From Azospirillum baldaniorum (lineage in GTDB: Bacteria > Pseudomonadota > Alphaproteobacteria > Azospirillales > Azospirillaceae), in contig NZ_CP022253.1 of assembly GCF_003119195.2 (NCBI RefSeq), positions 638,001 to 702,000 on the forward strand: a DNA stretch of 64,000 nucleotides, read 5' to 3'. The notes beneath the pieces are model-generated. The model ran no database searches and was not told the DNA's origin. It was given only the letters and a program-made list of their open reading frames with translations. The first letter of the stretch is position 1. Each line of letters opens with the position of its first letter. Below are positions 1 through 8,648 of this stretch, piece by piece. A program made the position numbers and the translations under genes.

Positions 1-659
1 GCGCCCTGGGTGGCGACCTCCACCGACGGCGGCGAGATGCGGTCGAGCCGGGCGGCGAAGCTGGGGACGTAGCTGGGACCCATATGCTGGGTGATGACGA
101 TGGGCGGGCAGTCGGCGGGCATGACCGCCAGCACGTCGCGGATGCGCTCCACCCCGCCGGTCGAGGCGCCGATGGCGATGAGGCGGGTGCCCGACCCGGC
201 GCGGCGCGGCGTCTGGAGGGGCGAGGTCGCGGGCTTGGGCCGCCGCATCGACAGGCGGGCGGTGGCGGCGATGCGGATCTTGCCGACCAACTCGTGCGCC
301 ATCGCCTCGAAGCCGTGGCCCTCCGAGCCGTCGGGCTTGGCCACGCAGTCCACCGCGCCGATCTCCAGCGCACGGATCGTCGCCTCCGACCCCTCCTGGG
401 TCAGGGAGGAGACCATGACGACCGGCGTCGGGCGCAGCGTCATGATCTTCTCCAGGAAGGACAGCCCGTCCATCCGCGGCATCTCGACGTCCAGCGTGAC
501 GACGTCCGGGTTGGTCCGCTTGATGACGTCCCGCGCCTCGTAGGGGTCGCGGGCGACGCCGACCACCTCGATGCCGGGCTCGTCCGAGATGACGGCCTTC
601 AGCATCTCCCGCATCAGGCTGCTGTCGTCCACGATCACGACGCGGATGGAGCGTGTCAT
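1..659 (-). CDS. cheB: CheB, chemoreceptor glutamate methylesterase/deamidase (partial, C-terminus cut by window edge)
   Basis: CheB removes methyl groups from receptor glutamates and deamidates glutamines, resetting chemoreceptor sensitivity in the cytoplasm. The 219 visible residues begin with a receiver domain (VVIVDDSS, then the phospho-acceptor Asp in VTLDVEMPRMDG) and continue through a linker into the esterase domain, where the catalytic serine motif GASTGG and the histidine motif ITQHMG are seen. Roughly the last 130-150 residues lie beyond base 1. The ATG at 659 follows the cheD stop by 3 bp, so the two are translationally close. It is the last visible gene of the operon; phosphorylation by the CheA encoded here is expected from the family. 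Confidence 0.95.
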   Translation of the reverse strand, partial: MTRSIRVVIVDDSSLMREMLKAVISDEPGIEVVGVARDPYEARDVIKRTNPDVVTLDVEMPRMDGLSFLEKIMTLRPTPVVMVSSLTQEGSEATIRALEIGAVDCVAKPDGSEGHGFEAMAHELVGKIRIAATARLSMRRPKPATSPLQTPRRAGSGTRLIAIGASTGGVERIRDVLAVMPADCPPIVITQHMGPSYVPSFAARLDRISPPSVEVATQG

Positions 660-662
660 GGC

Positions 663-1289
663 TCAGTCCTCCCCGAACAGTTCCACGTCGCCCTCGATCG
701 GCTGGTGCCGCAGGCTGGAGCGGAAATGCAGTTCCTGGTTCGCCGTCTCCGACAGGGCTTCCGGCCGCAGCATCTTGCGCATCGCCTTGCCGGTGTGGGG
801 AAAATAGTGGATGCGCCGGGCCGAGGCGCCGCCGAGATCCTGGCCCATCAGCTTCAGCCCCTCCCGCCGGACATAGTCGAGCGCGAAGGCGGCGTTGCGC
901 TGGCCGACGTCGAAGCTGGAATCGATGACGCGGGCGCCGCCGAACAGCTTGACCTCCAGCCGCCCGCGCTGGGCGCCGCGCGCCAGCAGGTCGTTGATCA
1001 GCCGTTCCATGGCGACCGAGCCGTAGCGCGCCGCCGCACCGGTGCCGGCGTCCTCGGACTCCGGCACTTCGGGCAGCAGGAAATGGTTCATGCCGCCGAT
1101 CGCCGTTGCCGGGTCGTGGACGCAGGCGGCCACGCAGGAGCCCAGCGTCGTCACCATCATCACGTCCGAGCGGTCGCTGACCAGATGATGGCCGAGGAAG
1201 ACCTTCATCGTGTGGGCGCGGAACTGCGGGTGGAAGTAGCCGCCGGTCTGCCGGGCCTCCGCCGCACGGCGGCTTGCGAATGCGGTCAT
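663..1289 (-). CDS. cheD: CheD, chemoreceptor glutamine deamidase
   Basis: CheD deamidates specific receptor glutamines and in some species is bound by a CheC-type phosphatase; no cheC is visible here. The 208-residue product carries the expected thiol-hydrolase core: the catalytic-cysteine region TTLGSCVAACV, then the histidine-containing segment GGMNHFLLP, and a C-terminal region typical of the family (VKLFGGA). The N-terminal 30 residues are variable. The gene starts at ATG 1289, 3 bp after the cheR stop, and ends 3 bp before cheB, a tight cheR-cheD-cheB order. Presence of cheD with cheB suggests receptors that need both deamidation and demethylation. Confidence 0.93.
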   Translation of the reverse strand: MTAFASRRAAEARQTGGYFHPQFRAHTMKVFLGHHLVSDRSDVMMVTTLGSCVAACVHDPATAIGGMNHFLLPEVPESEDAGTGAAARYGSVAMERLINDLLARGAQRGRLEVKLFGGARVIDSSFDVGQRNAAFALDYVRREGLKLMGQDLGGASARRIHYFPHTGKAMRKMLRPEALSETANQELHFRSSLRHQPIEGDVELFGED

Positions 1290-1292
1290 GCG

Positions 1293-2213
1293 TCACAGCC
1301 TCCGGTAGATGGTGGGGCCGGTCTGGCGGAAGCGGTCCGACACGCCGTACAGGCTTTCCGAATGGCCGAGGAACAGGCAGCCGCCGGGCTCCAGCAGGCG
1401 GGCGAAGTTGCCGATGACCTGGGTCCGCCCGACGCGGTCGAAATAGATCAGCACGTTGCGGCAGAAGATCGCGTCGAACGGCCCCTTCATGGGCCAACGC
1501 TCCAGCAGGTTCAGCGGCTTGAAGGTGATCAGCCGCTTCAGCTCCTCCTCCATCGCCACCATCGGCTCGCCGGCCTCGCGCTGGCGCCGGGTGAAGCGGT
1601 CGCGCAGGGGCGCCGGGATGCTGTTCGCCAGATCGGCGGGATAGACGCCGCGTCGGGCGGTGTCGACCATGTGGGTGTCGATGTCGGTCGCCAGGATCTT
1701 CGCGTCCCAGCGCCGCAGCTCCGGCCCGAAGCTGGAGGCCAGAACCATGGCGATGGTGTAGGGCTCCTGCCCGGAGGAGCAGCCGGCGGACCAGATGCGC
1801 AGCCGCGGGTGGGAGGACTCCCCGGCGTGGCGGGCGCGCATCTCCGGGACCGCGGTCTTCGCCAGGAAGTCGAAATGGTGCGATTCGCGGAAGAAGCTGG
1901 TCAGGTTGGTGGTCAGGGCGTTGACCAGGAAGCCGACCTCGTTCGCCCCCTCCTCGCTCTCCAGCAGGGCGCAGTAGCTGTCGAAGTCGCCCAGGCGCAA
2001 GTCGCGCAGCCGCCGGGCGAGGCGGGAATAGACCATCTCGATCTTGTGCGGGGCCAGCGCGATCCCGGCGAGCTGGTAGAGCATATGGGCGATGAAGTCG
2101 AAGTGCCTCCGCTCGAACGGGAACTCCCGCCGGCCCGACGTCGCCGCGGGGACGGCGCCGCGGTCGGTCGGCGCCGAGTCGGGGGCGGGGAAAGGGCTTG
2201 GGGCGGTGGTCAT
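1293..2213 (-). CDS. cheR: CheR, S-adenosylmethionine-dependent chemoreceptor methyltransferase
   Basis: CheR methylates receptor glutamates using S-adenosylmethionine and so drives adaptation. The 306-residue protein has an N-terminal helical domain (about 30-100), then the SAM-binding fold with [13 protein letters not shown], the acidic LATDID strand and the [13 protein letters not shown] block, all classic CheR signatures. Start ATG 2213 overlaps the upstream receptor stop in an ATGA junction, implying translational coupling between this particular receptor and its methyltransferase. The open frame continues upstream over the receptor gene, but that part is an out-of-frame shadow. Length matches the family (about 280-300). 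Confidence 0.95.
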   Translation of the reverse strand: MTTAPSPFPAPDSAPTDRGAVPAATSGRREFPFERRHFDFIAHMLYQLAGIALAPHKIEMVYSRLARRLRDLRLGDFDSYCALLESEEGANEVGFLVNALTTNLTSFFRESHHFDFLAKTAVPEMRARHAGESSHPRLRIWSAGCSSGQEPYTIAMVLASSFGPELRRWDAKILATDIDTHMVDTARRGVYPADLANSIPAPLRDRFTRRQREAGEPMVAMEEELKRLITFKPLNLLERWPMKGPFDAIFCRNVLIYFDRVGRTQVIGNFARLLEPGGCLFLGHSESLYGVSDRFRQTGPTIYRRL

Positions 2214-4780
2214 GCCGCCCGTCCGCGGGCCAGCTCGGGCCCGCCGTGGGCGTGGCCGGCGTCCAGGGAGAAGAAGGCCATCTGCTGGCGGAGCTGCCCG
2301 GCCTGCTCTTCCAGCGAGCGGGCGGCGGCGGTGCTTTCCTCGACCAGCGCGGCGTTCTTCTGGGTCATCTCGTCCATCTGGGCGACGGCGGTGTTGACCT
2401 CGTCCAGGCCGGACGCCTGCTCGGCGGTGGCGCGGGCGATCTCCGACACGAGGTCGGCTACCCGTGCGATCCCCGCCACGATGTCGGTCAGCGACGACCC
2501 GGCGGAGCGGACCAGCTCCACCCCGTCCTTGACCTGCGCCCCGCTGTCCAGGATCAGCGTCTTGATCTCCTTGGACGCCTGGGCGGAGCGCTGCGCGAGG
2601 TTGCGCACCTCCTGCGCCACCACCGCGAAGCCGCGGCCCGCGTCGCCGGCCCGCGCCGCCTCGACGGCCGCGTTCAGCGCCAGCAGGTTGGTCTGGAAGG
2701 CGATCTCGTCGATCACCCCGATGATGTCGGAAATCTTCTGCGACGAGCGCTCGATCCCGCGCATCGCCTCGACGGCGCTGGCGGCGACCTGACCGCCCTT
2801 CTCGGCGGCGTGGCGGGCGTCGTTGGCGAAGGCGTTGACCTGCTGGGCGTTGTCGGCGTTGGAGCGGACGGTGGCCGCCAGCTCCTCCATGCTCGCCGCC
2901 GTCTCCTCCAGCGAGGAGGCCTGCTGCTCGGTGCGCTCGGACAGGTCGAGGCTGCCGTCGGCGATCTCGCGGCTGGCCGCGGCGATGGACTCGGCGGCGC
3001 CGTTGATGCGGCGGACGATCTCCGACAGCTTTTCCGCCGTGCCGTTGAAATCGTCCTTCAGGCGCAGGAACACGCCCTCGTACGGCTTGTCGATGCGCCG
3101 CGACAGGTCGCCCTGCGACAGCGATTCCAGCATGGCGGCCAGATCCTCGGTCACGCCGGAGACGTTGGCGGCCAGCCGGTTCATGCCCTCGCTGACCAGC
3201 CGGAAGAAGCCGGTCTTGCCGTCCAGCGCGATCCGCTGCGAGAAGTCGCCGCGCACGGCGCTGTCGACCATGGCGGCGATCTCCGCCTCGATGGACAGCT
3301 CGGCGGTCAGGTCGCGCCATTCGACGACGAGGCCCAGCTTCTCGCCGTGGCGCCCGGCGACCGGGCTGGCGGTGATCTCGAAGCTGCGGCGGCCCGCCTT
3401 GACCATGCCCTTGTAGGGGCTGGCGAGGCCGGTCAGGCTGGAGCGCAGGCGCGGGGCCTCGGTGTCGAGCGCGTCGAGAGTTTTCCCAATCAGCCCGGCG
3501 GCGTCGAAGGCGGGCAGGGCCTTGCGCAGGTCGCTCTCGGCGGCCTTGAACATCGCGAGCGCGGCGGCGTTGCAATCGGTGACGGTCCCGTCCTCGCCCA
3601 CGGTCATGATGCAGGACGACACGCGGTCGAGCGCGATCCCCGCCCGCACGGCGGTCACCGCGTCCTCCTTGAAGGCGGCGACGGCGCGGGCCATCGCGCC
3701 CAGCTCGTCGCGCCCCTCGGTGTGGGGAACGGTGACCGACAGATGGCCGTCGCTGAGGTCGGTCATCACCTTGCGGATGCCCTGAACCGGGCCGGTGATC
3801 GAACGGGCGATGACCTGCGCGGCGCCGATGCCCAGCAGCAGCGACAGGCCGCCCAGCACCAGGGCCAGCAGGACGCTGTTCCCCACCTCCGCCTCGGCGC
3901 GGGTCTCGATCCCCTTCTGCTCGGCGTGGATGGCGGTGGCGATGGAGTCCAGCGTCGCGGTCAGGGCGGTGACGATCTTGGCGACGATCTCGGCGCGCAG
4001 GCGGTCGATTTCCTTGTCGGCGGCGACGGCGTCGCGGAAGGCGGCGCGGTAGCCCGGCGCCCGCTCCGCCACCTCGCGCAGCAGCGCCGCCACGCCGGGT
4101 TCGGTCAGCAGGACCTGCGCCTCGCGCACATGCTCCAGCATCTCGTCCAGGTTCTTTTCCATCGGCCCCGCCGCGGTGGCGTCGCGCATGCCGAGCGCGC
4201 GGTTGGCGAAGAGGCGGCTCAGCACCCAGTGCTTCTCCATCTCCTCCCCGACCAGGGCGGCGTCCTTGTCGCCGGTGGCCTGGGCGCCTTCGACAATGCG
4301 CTCCAGCGTCTCGGTGATCTGGGTGCCCAGCGGGTCCATGGTCTGGCGGATGGCCGCGTCGTAACGGTCGCGGACGACGCGGATCGCCTCGAACTGGGTG
4401 TGGTACTCGGTGTGCAGCCGCGCCAGCTCGGCGAAGGCCGCCGCCTGGCTGGAGCGCTGGATGGCCGCGCCGTGGGCGGCCAGCGCCTGATCGAACTCGG
4501 TGCGGAGCGCGCGCTGGCGGTTGAGCGCGGCGGGGTCGCCGGACACCAGATAGTCGCGCCCGTGGATGCGCTGGTTGGCGAGCCGAGCCGAGAGGTCCTT
4601 GGCGAAGGTGGCGAGTTCACCGCTGGAGAGCACCGCGTCGACGCTGCCGTTCAGGCTGCGGATGCTCAGCAGGCTGGCGGCGACCTGGGCGGCCAGCAGG
4701 GCGAGCAGGAGCGCGAAGGCCAGCCACAGCCGCTTCGAGATGCCCATCGCCCCAACGAACGAACCGACCCCTTTCGCCAT
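2210..4780 (-). CDS. Methyl-accepting chemotaxis protein with internal PAS domain
   Basis: A transmembrane chemoreceptor of 856 residues. Membrane segments lie at about 17-38 and 301-325 and flank a roughly 260-residue, mostly helical periplasmic sensor region. A HAMP domain follows, then a PAS-like segment (about 385-495, opening near [12 protein letters not shown] and [10 protein letters not shown]), HAMP-like repeats, and the signalling hairpin with the strongly conserved tip ([22 protein letters not shown]). No CheR-binding pentapeptide is seen at the C-terminus. The PAS domain sits inside the cytoplasmic half, so the receptor may sense both periplasmic and internal signals (inference). 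It is the only receptor inside the che operon and overlaps cheR by 4 bp. A second ATG 11 codons in is a possible start. Confidence 0.92.
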   Translation of the reverse strand: MAKGVGSFVGAMGISKRLWLAFALLLALLAAQVAASLLSIRSLNGSVDAVLSSGELATFAKDLSARLANQRIHGRDYLVSGDPAALNRQRALRTEFDQALAAHGAAIQRSSQAAAFAELARLHTEYHTQFEAIRVVRDRYDAAIRQTMDPLGTQITETLERIVEGAQATGDKDAALVGEEMEKHWVLSRLFANRALGMRDATAAGPMEKNLDEMLEHVREAQVLLTEPGVAALLREVAERAPGYRAAFRDAVAADKEIDRLRAEIVAKIVTALTATLDSIATAIHAEQKGIETRAEAEVGNSVLLALVLGGLSLLLGIGAAQVIARSITGPVQGIRKVMTDLSDGHLSVTVPHTEGRDELGAMARAVAAFKEDAVTAVRAGIALDRVSSCIMTVGEDGTVTDCNAAALAMFKAAESDLRKALPAFDAAGLIGKTLDALDTEAPRLRSSLTGLASPYKGMVKAGRRSFEITASPVAGRHGEKLGLVVEWRDLTAELSIEAEIAAMVDSAVRGDFSQRIALDGKTGFFRLVSEGMNRLAANVSGVTEDLAAMLESLSQGDLSRRIDKPYEGVFLRLKDDFNGTAEKLSEIVRRINGAAESIAAASREIADGSLDLSERTEQQASSLEETAASMEELAATVRSNADNAQQVNAFANDARHAAEKGGQVAASAVEAMRGIERSSQKISDIIGVIDEIAFQTNLLALNAAVEAARAGDAGRGFAVVAQEVRNLAQRSAQASKEIKTLILDSGAQVKDGVELVRSAGSSLTDIVAGIARVADLVSEIARATAEQASGLDEVNTAVAQMDEMTQKNAALVEESTAAARSLEEQAGQLRQQMAFFSLDAGHAHGGPELARGRAA

Positions 4781-4887
4781 GCCATCCCCCTTGCCCGCCG
4801 CGTCGTACCGGCGTTAGCCCTTATTTGAAACAAACCCGTGTGAAAAGCCGCGACATGACGCACCCCTGTGTCGCTGCCTTTTGATGT

Positions 4888-5006
4888 CCCCTCTCCCCTC
4901 TGGGGAGAGGGTTAGGGTGAGGGGGTTGTGCGAAGCGTCATGTCCGGCACAAGCGCGACCCCCTCACCGGCCCTTCGGGCCACCCTCTCCCCAGAGGGGA
5001 GAGGGC
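4888..5006. repeat. Intergenic palindromic repeat (REP-like), copy 1
   Basis: Two outer arms, each itself a hairpin of the form CCCTCTCCCC-3 nt-GGGGAGAGGG (about 4888-4911 and 4984-5006), are exact inverted copies of one another. Between them, GGTGAGGGGGTTGTGCG and its near-complement CGCGACCCCCTCACC form a second level of symmetry, and GGCCCTTCGGGCC a small hairpin. The right end lies only 7 bp from the cheW stop codon. A related element sharing the TCCGGCACAAGCGC and CCCCCTCACC blocks is at 17449-17658. The element fills nearly all of the cheW-receptor gap and would fold strongly in the mRNA. Confidence 0.8.
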
Positions 5007-5013
5007 TATCCAA

Positions 5014-5571
5014 TCAGGATGCCCGCTCCAGCGCCGGCAGGGCCTTGGTCGCCGAGTCCAACTCGCTGTTCTCGACGGAGAACAGCTTCTCGACGCTCAG
5101 CAGCGTGACCATGCGGTCGTCGGCGGTGTAGAGACCGCTGAGATACTCGGCGTCGACCATGCCGCCGTCCACGTCGGGCGGCGGCTTGATGGCGTCGTGG
5201 CCGATCGCCAGGATGTCGGAGATGGCGTCGACCAGGATGCCGCGGGTGCGTTCCCCCACCTGGATCACCACCACGACGTGGCGCTTGGTGACCGACGTGG
5301 CGCCGCCGCCGAAGCGGGCGCGCAGGTCGAAGATGGGGATGATGATGCCGCGCAGGTTGATGACGCCCCGCACATAGTCCGGCAGGTTCGGCAGGCGGCT
5401 TTCCGGCGTCCAGCCGCGGATTTCGCGGACCGACAGGATGTTGACGCCGTACTCCTCGCTGCCGACGGTGAAGGTGACGTACTGCTCCTCGGCGGCGTTG
5501 ACCGCCATGACGTCGTTTCGGGCGTCGGTGCGGCTACCGCCGACGGTGGCGAGCGCGGTGGAACTGCTCAT
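5014..5571 (-). CDS. cheW: CheW, CheA-receptor coupling protein
   Basis: CheW is the adaptor that docks CheA to receptor tips. The 185-residue product contains a single CheW beta-barrel domain, beginning at VTFTVGSEEYGVNILSVREI and containing the typical LPNLPDYVRGVINLRG and PIFDLRARFG blocks. A 30-residue N-terminal tail and a short C-terminal tail flank it. The start ATG 5571 lies 10 bp after the cheA stop, consistent with co-transcription. A 233-bp gap containing a strong palindromic repeat separates it from the receptor gene downstream, so downstream expression may be lower or separately initiated (inference). Confidence 0.95.
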   Translation of the reverse strand: MSSSTALATVGGSRTDARNDVMAVNAAEEQYVTFTVGSEEYGVNILSVREIRGWTPESRLPNLPDYVRGVINLRGIIIPIFDLRARFGGGATSVTKRHVVVVIQVGERTRGILVDAISDILAIGHDAIKPPPDVDGGMVDAEYLSGLYTADDRMVTLLSVEKLFSVENSELDSATKALPALERAS

Positions 5572-5581
5572 CGCTGTGGCC

Positions 5582-7819
5582 TCAGACCGGTTCGAGTGCG
5601 GGGGCGGGCAGCGCGGCCACCGGCGGACGCGGCGCCCTGGAATCCATGTGCCGGCTCATCTCGCGCAGGCCGGCGACGTCCAGGATCAGGGCGACGCGCC
5701 CGTCGCCCAGGATGGTCGCGGCGGCCACGCCGTCGAGGCGGCGGAAGTTCGCTTCCAGGCTCTTGATGACGACCTGCTGCTGGCCCAGCACCTCGTCCAC
5801 GACGAGGCCGAGGCGGGAGCCGTCCTCCGTCTCCACCAGCACGACCAGCGCGCGGGTGGGGTCGGCGACGGCGTCGGGAATGCCGAACAGCTGGTGCAGA
5901 TAGACCAGCCGCACATACTCGCCGCGCGCCATCATCACGTCGCACTTGCCGACCAGCCCGTGCAGGTCCGCCGCCTTGGGGCGCAGGCTCTCCACGATGT
6001 TGGTCAGCGGCAGGACGAAGCGCTCCTCGCCGACCGAGATCACCATGCCGTCGAGCACCGCCAGGGTCAGCGGCAGCGACAGGACGAAGCGCGAGCCCTC
6101 GCCCGGCGTGGAGTAGACGCCGATGCGCCCGCCGAGCGAGGTGATGTTCCGCCGCACCACGTCCATGCCGACGCCGCGGCCCGACAGGTTGGACACCTGA
6201 TCGGCGGTGGAGAAGCCGGGCAGGAAGATCAGGTTGTCGATCTCCTCATCCGACAGGGTGGCGCCCGGCTGGACGAGCCCCTTCTCGATGGCCTTGGACA
6301 GCACCTTGGGCCGGTTGATGCCGCGCCCGTCGTCGGTGATCTCGATGACGATGCGGCCCGAGCGGTGCTGCGCCGACAGGTGCACGGTGCCGGCGCGCGG
6401 CTTGCCGACGCGCTCCCGCTCCTCCGGCCCTTCCAGCCCGTGGTCGATGGAGTTGCGGATCATGTGGGTCAGCGGATCGACGAGGTTCTCCACCACCGTC
6501 TTGTCCACCTCGGTCGTCTCGCCGCTGGTGACGAGCTGGACCTCCTTGCCGGTCGTGGCGGCGCATTCGCGGACCAGCCGCGGCATGCGGGAGAAGACGC
6601 TCGACACCGGCTGGGCGCGGATCGACATCACGCTCTCGCGCAGCTCGCGGGTGTGCTGGGCCAGCTGCTCCAGTCCTTCCAGAAGCTCCTGGAACTCGCC
6701 GGGGGGCAGCTCGCGCACATGCTCCGCGATCATCGCCTGGGTGATGACCATCTCGCCGACCATGTTGACCAGCCGGTCGATCTTGTCGAGATCGACGCGG
6801 ATGGTGTGGCTGGTCAGCCCGGCGTGCTCCGCACCGCCGCCGTTGGGACGCGGGCGGGTGGCCTCGGCCTTGGGAGCGTCGGCCCCAGGGGCTTTGGGAG
6901 GTGGCTCGGCGACCACCGCCGGCGGGGCGGCCGTGGCAACGGGCACCGGATCGGTGACGGGGGGCGGCGCCTCGGGGGCGGCGGGGGGCGGGGCCTCCGT
7001 GGTGATGCGGATGTCGCAGTCGTCGGCCACGAACTCGAAGACGTCGTTGATCTTGTCCAGATCGACGTCCGCGTCGGCGACCAGCGTGACCGTCCAGGAG
7101 AGGTGGAGAAGCTCCGCCTCCAGGTTCTGGAGGTTGGGCAGGGCGTCGGTGTGGCATTCGACGGTGGCGTCGCCCAGCCGGCGCAGAGCGCGCAGCATGA
7201 AGGCCGGCTCGTTGCCCGACATCAGCAGGTCGGACCGCGGCCGGAAGACGATGGTCCAGCGCAGCTTGCCGGGGGGAACCGGGTCCTCCTCCGCACGGGC
7301 GGCGGCGATGGCGGCCATGGCGTCGCCGAACAGCCCGGCCTCGTCGTCCTCGTCGTCGGCGTAGGTGGGGGCGTAAGTGGGGGCAGGCGCCGGAGCGGCG
7401 GGGGCGGCCGCCGGAGCCTGGACCTGCGGAGCCCCGCCCGACAGATGGCGGCGCAGGGCGGCCACGGTGCCGTCGGTGGTCCCCGCCGGGGCGGGGTCGC
7501 CCTCCCGCGCGTAGGCCAGCATCTGGCCCAGCAGGTCGTTGGCGCGGATCAGCGTGTCCACCAGCTCCGTCGTGACGGGGACGGTGTTGTTGCGCACCCC
7601 GTCCATCACCGTCTCGAACTCGTGCGCGAAGGCGACCAGCTCGGTGAAGCCGAAGGCGCCGCCGCCGCCCTTGATGGAATGGACGGCGCGGAAGATGGCG
7701 TTGACCTCGTCGGAATCGACCTCGCCCGGCGTCAGCCGCAGCAGGCCGCTCTCGGCGACCTCCAGCAGCTCCGCGCTTTCGTCGAAATAGGTTTGCTTGA
7801 ACCGGCTCAGGTCTTCCAC
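5582..7819 (-). CDS. cheA: CheA, chemotaxis histidine kinase
   Basis: The central kinase of the pathway, 745 residues, cytoplasmic. Domains in order: an Hpt domain with phospho-accepting His in FRAVHSIKGGGGAFGF (about residue 47); a second adaptor region (about 190-285) after a proline/alanine linker; another Pro-rich linker; the dimerisation domain (about 340-400); the ATPase domain with N box HMIRNSIDHG, G1 DDGRGI and the G2 region SGRGVGMDVV; and a C-terminal CheW-like domain from about 600. The start is GTG at 7819 behind a G-rich stretch. It lies 30 bp after cheY and 10 bp before cheW. All kinase motifs look intact. Confidence 0.96.
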   Translation of the reverse strand: MEDLSRFKQTYFDESAELLEVAESGLLRLTPGEVDSDEVNAIFRAVHSIKGGGGAFGFTELVAFAHEFETVMDGVRNNTVPVTTELVDTLIRANDLLGQMLAYAREGDPAPAGTTDGTVAALRRHLSGGAPQVQAPAAAPAAPAPAPTYAPTYADDEDDEAGLFGDAMAAIAAARAEEDPVPPGKLRWTIVFRPRSDLLMSGNEPAFMLRALRRLGDATVECHTDALPNLQNLEAELLHLSWTVTLVADADVDLDKINDVFEFVADDCDIRITTEAPPPAAPEAPPPVTDPVPVATAAPPAVVAEPPPKAPGADAPKAEATRPRPNGGGAEHAGLTSHTIRVDLDKIDRLVNMVGEMVITQAMIAEHVRELPPGEFQELLEGLEQLAQHTRELRESVMSIRAQPVSSVFSRMPRLVRECAATTGKEVQLVTSGETTEVDKTVVENLVDPLTHMIRNSIDHGLEGPEERERVGKPRAGTVHLSAQHRSGRIVIEITDDGRGINRPKVLSKAIEKGLVQPGATLSDEEIDNLIFLPGFSTADQVSNLSGRGVGMDVVRRNITSLGGRIGVYSTPGEGSRFVLSLPLTLAVLDGMVISVGEERFVLPLTNIVESLRPKAADLHGLVGKCDVMMARGEYVRLVYLHQLFGIPDAVADPTRALVVLVETEDGSRLGLVVDEVLGQQQVVIKSLEANFRRLDGVAAATILGDGRVALILDVAGLREMSRHMDSRAPRPPVAALPAPALEPV

Positions 7820-7849
7820 GGGCGCCCCCTCACAAGCCAGGACGCGGCG

Positions 7850-8215
7850 TCAGCCGCAGACCTTCTGAACGACGGAGATCAGCTTCTCCGGGTTGAAGGG
7901 CTTCACGATCCAGCCGGTCGCCCCCACCGCCCGGCCTTCGGACTTCTTCTTCTCGTCGGCCTCGGTGGTCAGCATCAGGATGGGCAGCGTGCGGTGCGCC
8001 GGGGTGGCGCGCAGGCGGCGGATCAGGGTCAGCCCGTCCATCACCGGCATGTTCAGGTCGGTGATGACGAGGTCCACCTTGTTGGCGCCGATGACGCCCA
8101 GCGCCTGCTGTCCGTCGGCGGCCTCCACCACGTCGTAGCCGGCGCCCTTCAGCGTGAAGGAGACCATGTCCCGCATGGTCCGCGAATCGTCGACGGTGAG
8201 TACCTTCTTCTTCAC
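7850..8215 (-). CDS. cheY: CheY, single-domain chemotaxis response regulator
   Basis: A 121-residue stand-alone receiver domain that, when phosphorylated by CheA, acts on the flagellar motor. The acidic pair VDDS, phospho-acceptor Asp in LVITDLNMPVMDG, conserved Thr in LMLTTEADE and Lys in WIVKPF are all present. I chose the GTG at 8215: it overlaps the upstream STAS stop in a GTGA junction, has GGAG six bases before it, and places KKKVLTVDDS at the N-terminus as in relatives. An ATG at 8227 would add four residues and is the alternative. The operon position directly before cheA supports the role. Confidence 0.93.
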   Translation of the reverse strand: MKKKVLTVDDSRTMRDMVSFTLKGAGYDVVEAADGQQALGVIGANKVDLVITDLNMPVMDGLTLIRRLRATPAHRTLPILMLTTEADEKKKSEGRAVGATGWIVKPFNPEKLISVVQKVCG

Positions 8216-8523
8216 GCTTGGCTCCATTGCTTCAACCAGTCGTCCAGCCCCAGATCCTCGCAGGCTTCCGCCAGGACCTCGGACGGCTGGACGATGGCGA
8301 ACGTGCGGTTCTGTTCGGCGGCGTGCCGGGAGGCGACCAGAAGCGCCTGGACGCAAGCGGTGCTGACCCGCTCCACGGCCGCGGCTTCGGCGATGACGGT
8401 CTGGGAGGCGGCGAAGCCGGCGCGCAGGCTGTCCAGCAGGGGCTGCGCCATGGCGAGGTCGAGGTCGCTGGGCAGGCCCAGCCGCACCGTTCCCCCCTCG
8501 TCGCTCCACTTGATCAAAGTCAC
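8212..8523 (-). CDS. STAS-domain protein, first gene of the che operon
   Basis: A 103-residue small protein with a STAS-like (anti-sigma-factor-antagonist) fold: LIKWSDEGGTVRLGLPSDLDL, then a central VIAEAAAVERVSTACVQALL segment where a phosphorylatable Ser/Thr sits in family members (ST here), and the AIVQPSEVLAEACEDLGL strand-helix. The GTG at 8523 is preceded by AAGGAGA at ideal spacing; the longer reading upstream lacks such a site. It overlaps cheY by 4 bp. STAS proteins head some alphaproteobacterial Che clusters of the type usually called F7; its exact role in signalling is not known to me, so function is inferred only from position. Confidence 0.75.
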   Translation of the reverse strand: MTLIKWSDEGGTVRLGLPSDLDLAMAQPLLDSLRAGFAASQTVIAEAAAVERVSTACVQALLVASRHAAEQNRTFAIVQPSEVLAEACEDLGLDDWLKQWSQA

Positions 8524-8648
8524 CGCCCGTCTCCTTGCAACCCGACCGGGCAATGCCCCGTCCGGAAGACTGATCATGTCCGGCATTTGGTAAAAAACCT
8601 GCCTGAAACACGTATAAGGATTCGTTAAGGCAACTGGACTGACCTGTG

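Noticed and set aside
2198..8593. Long plus-strand frames opposite the che operon
   Set aside because: Same shadow effect; the minus strand carries textbook Che motifs.
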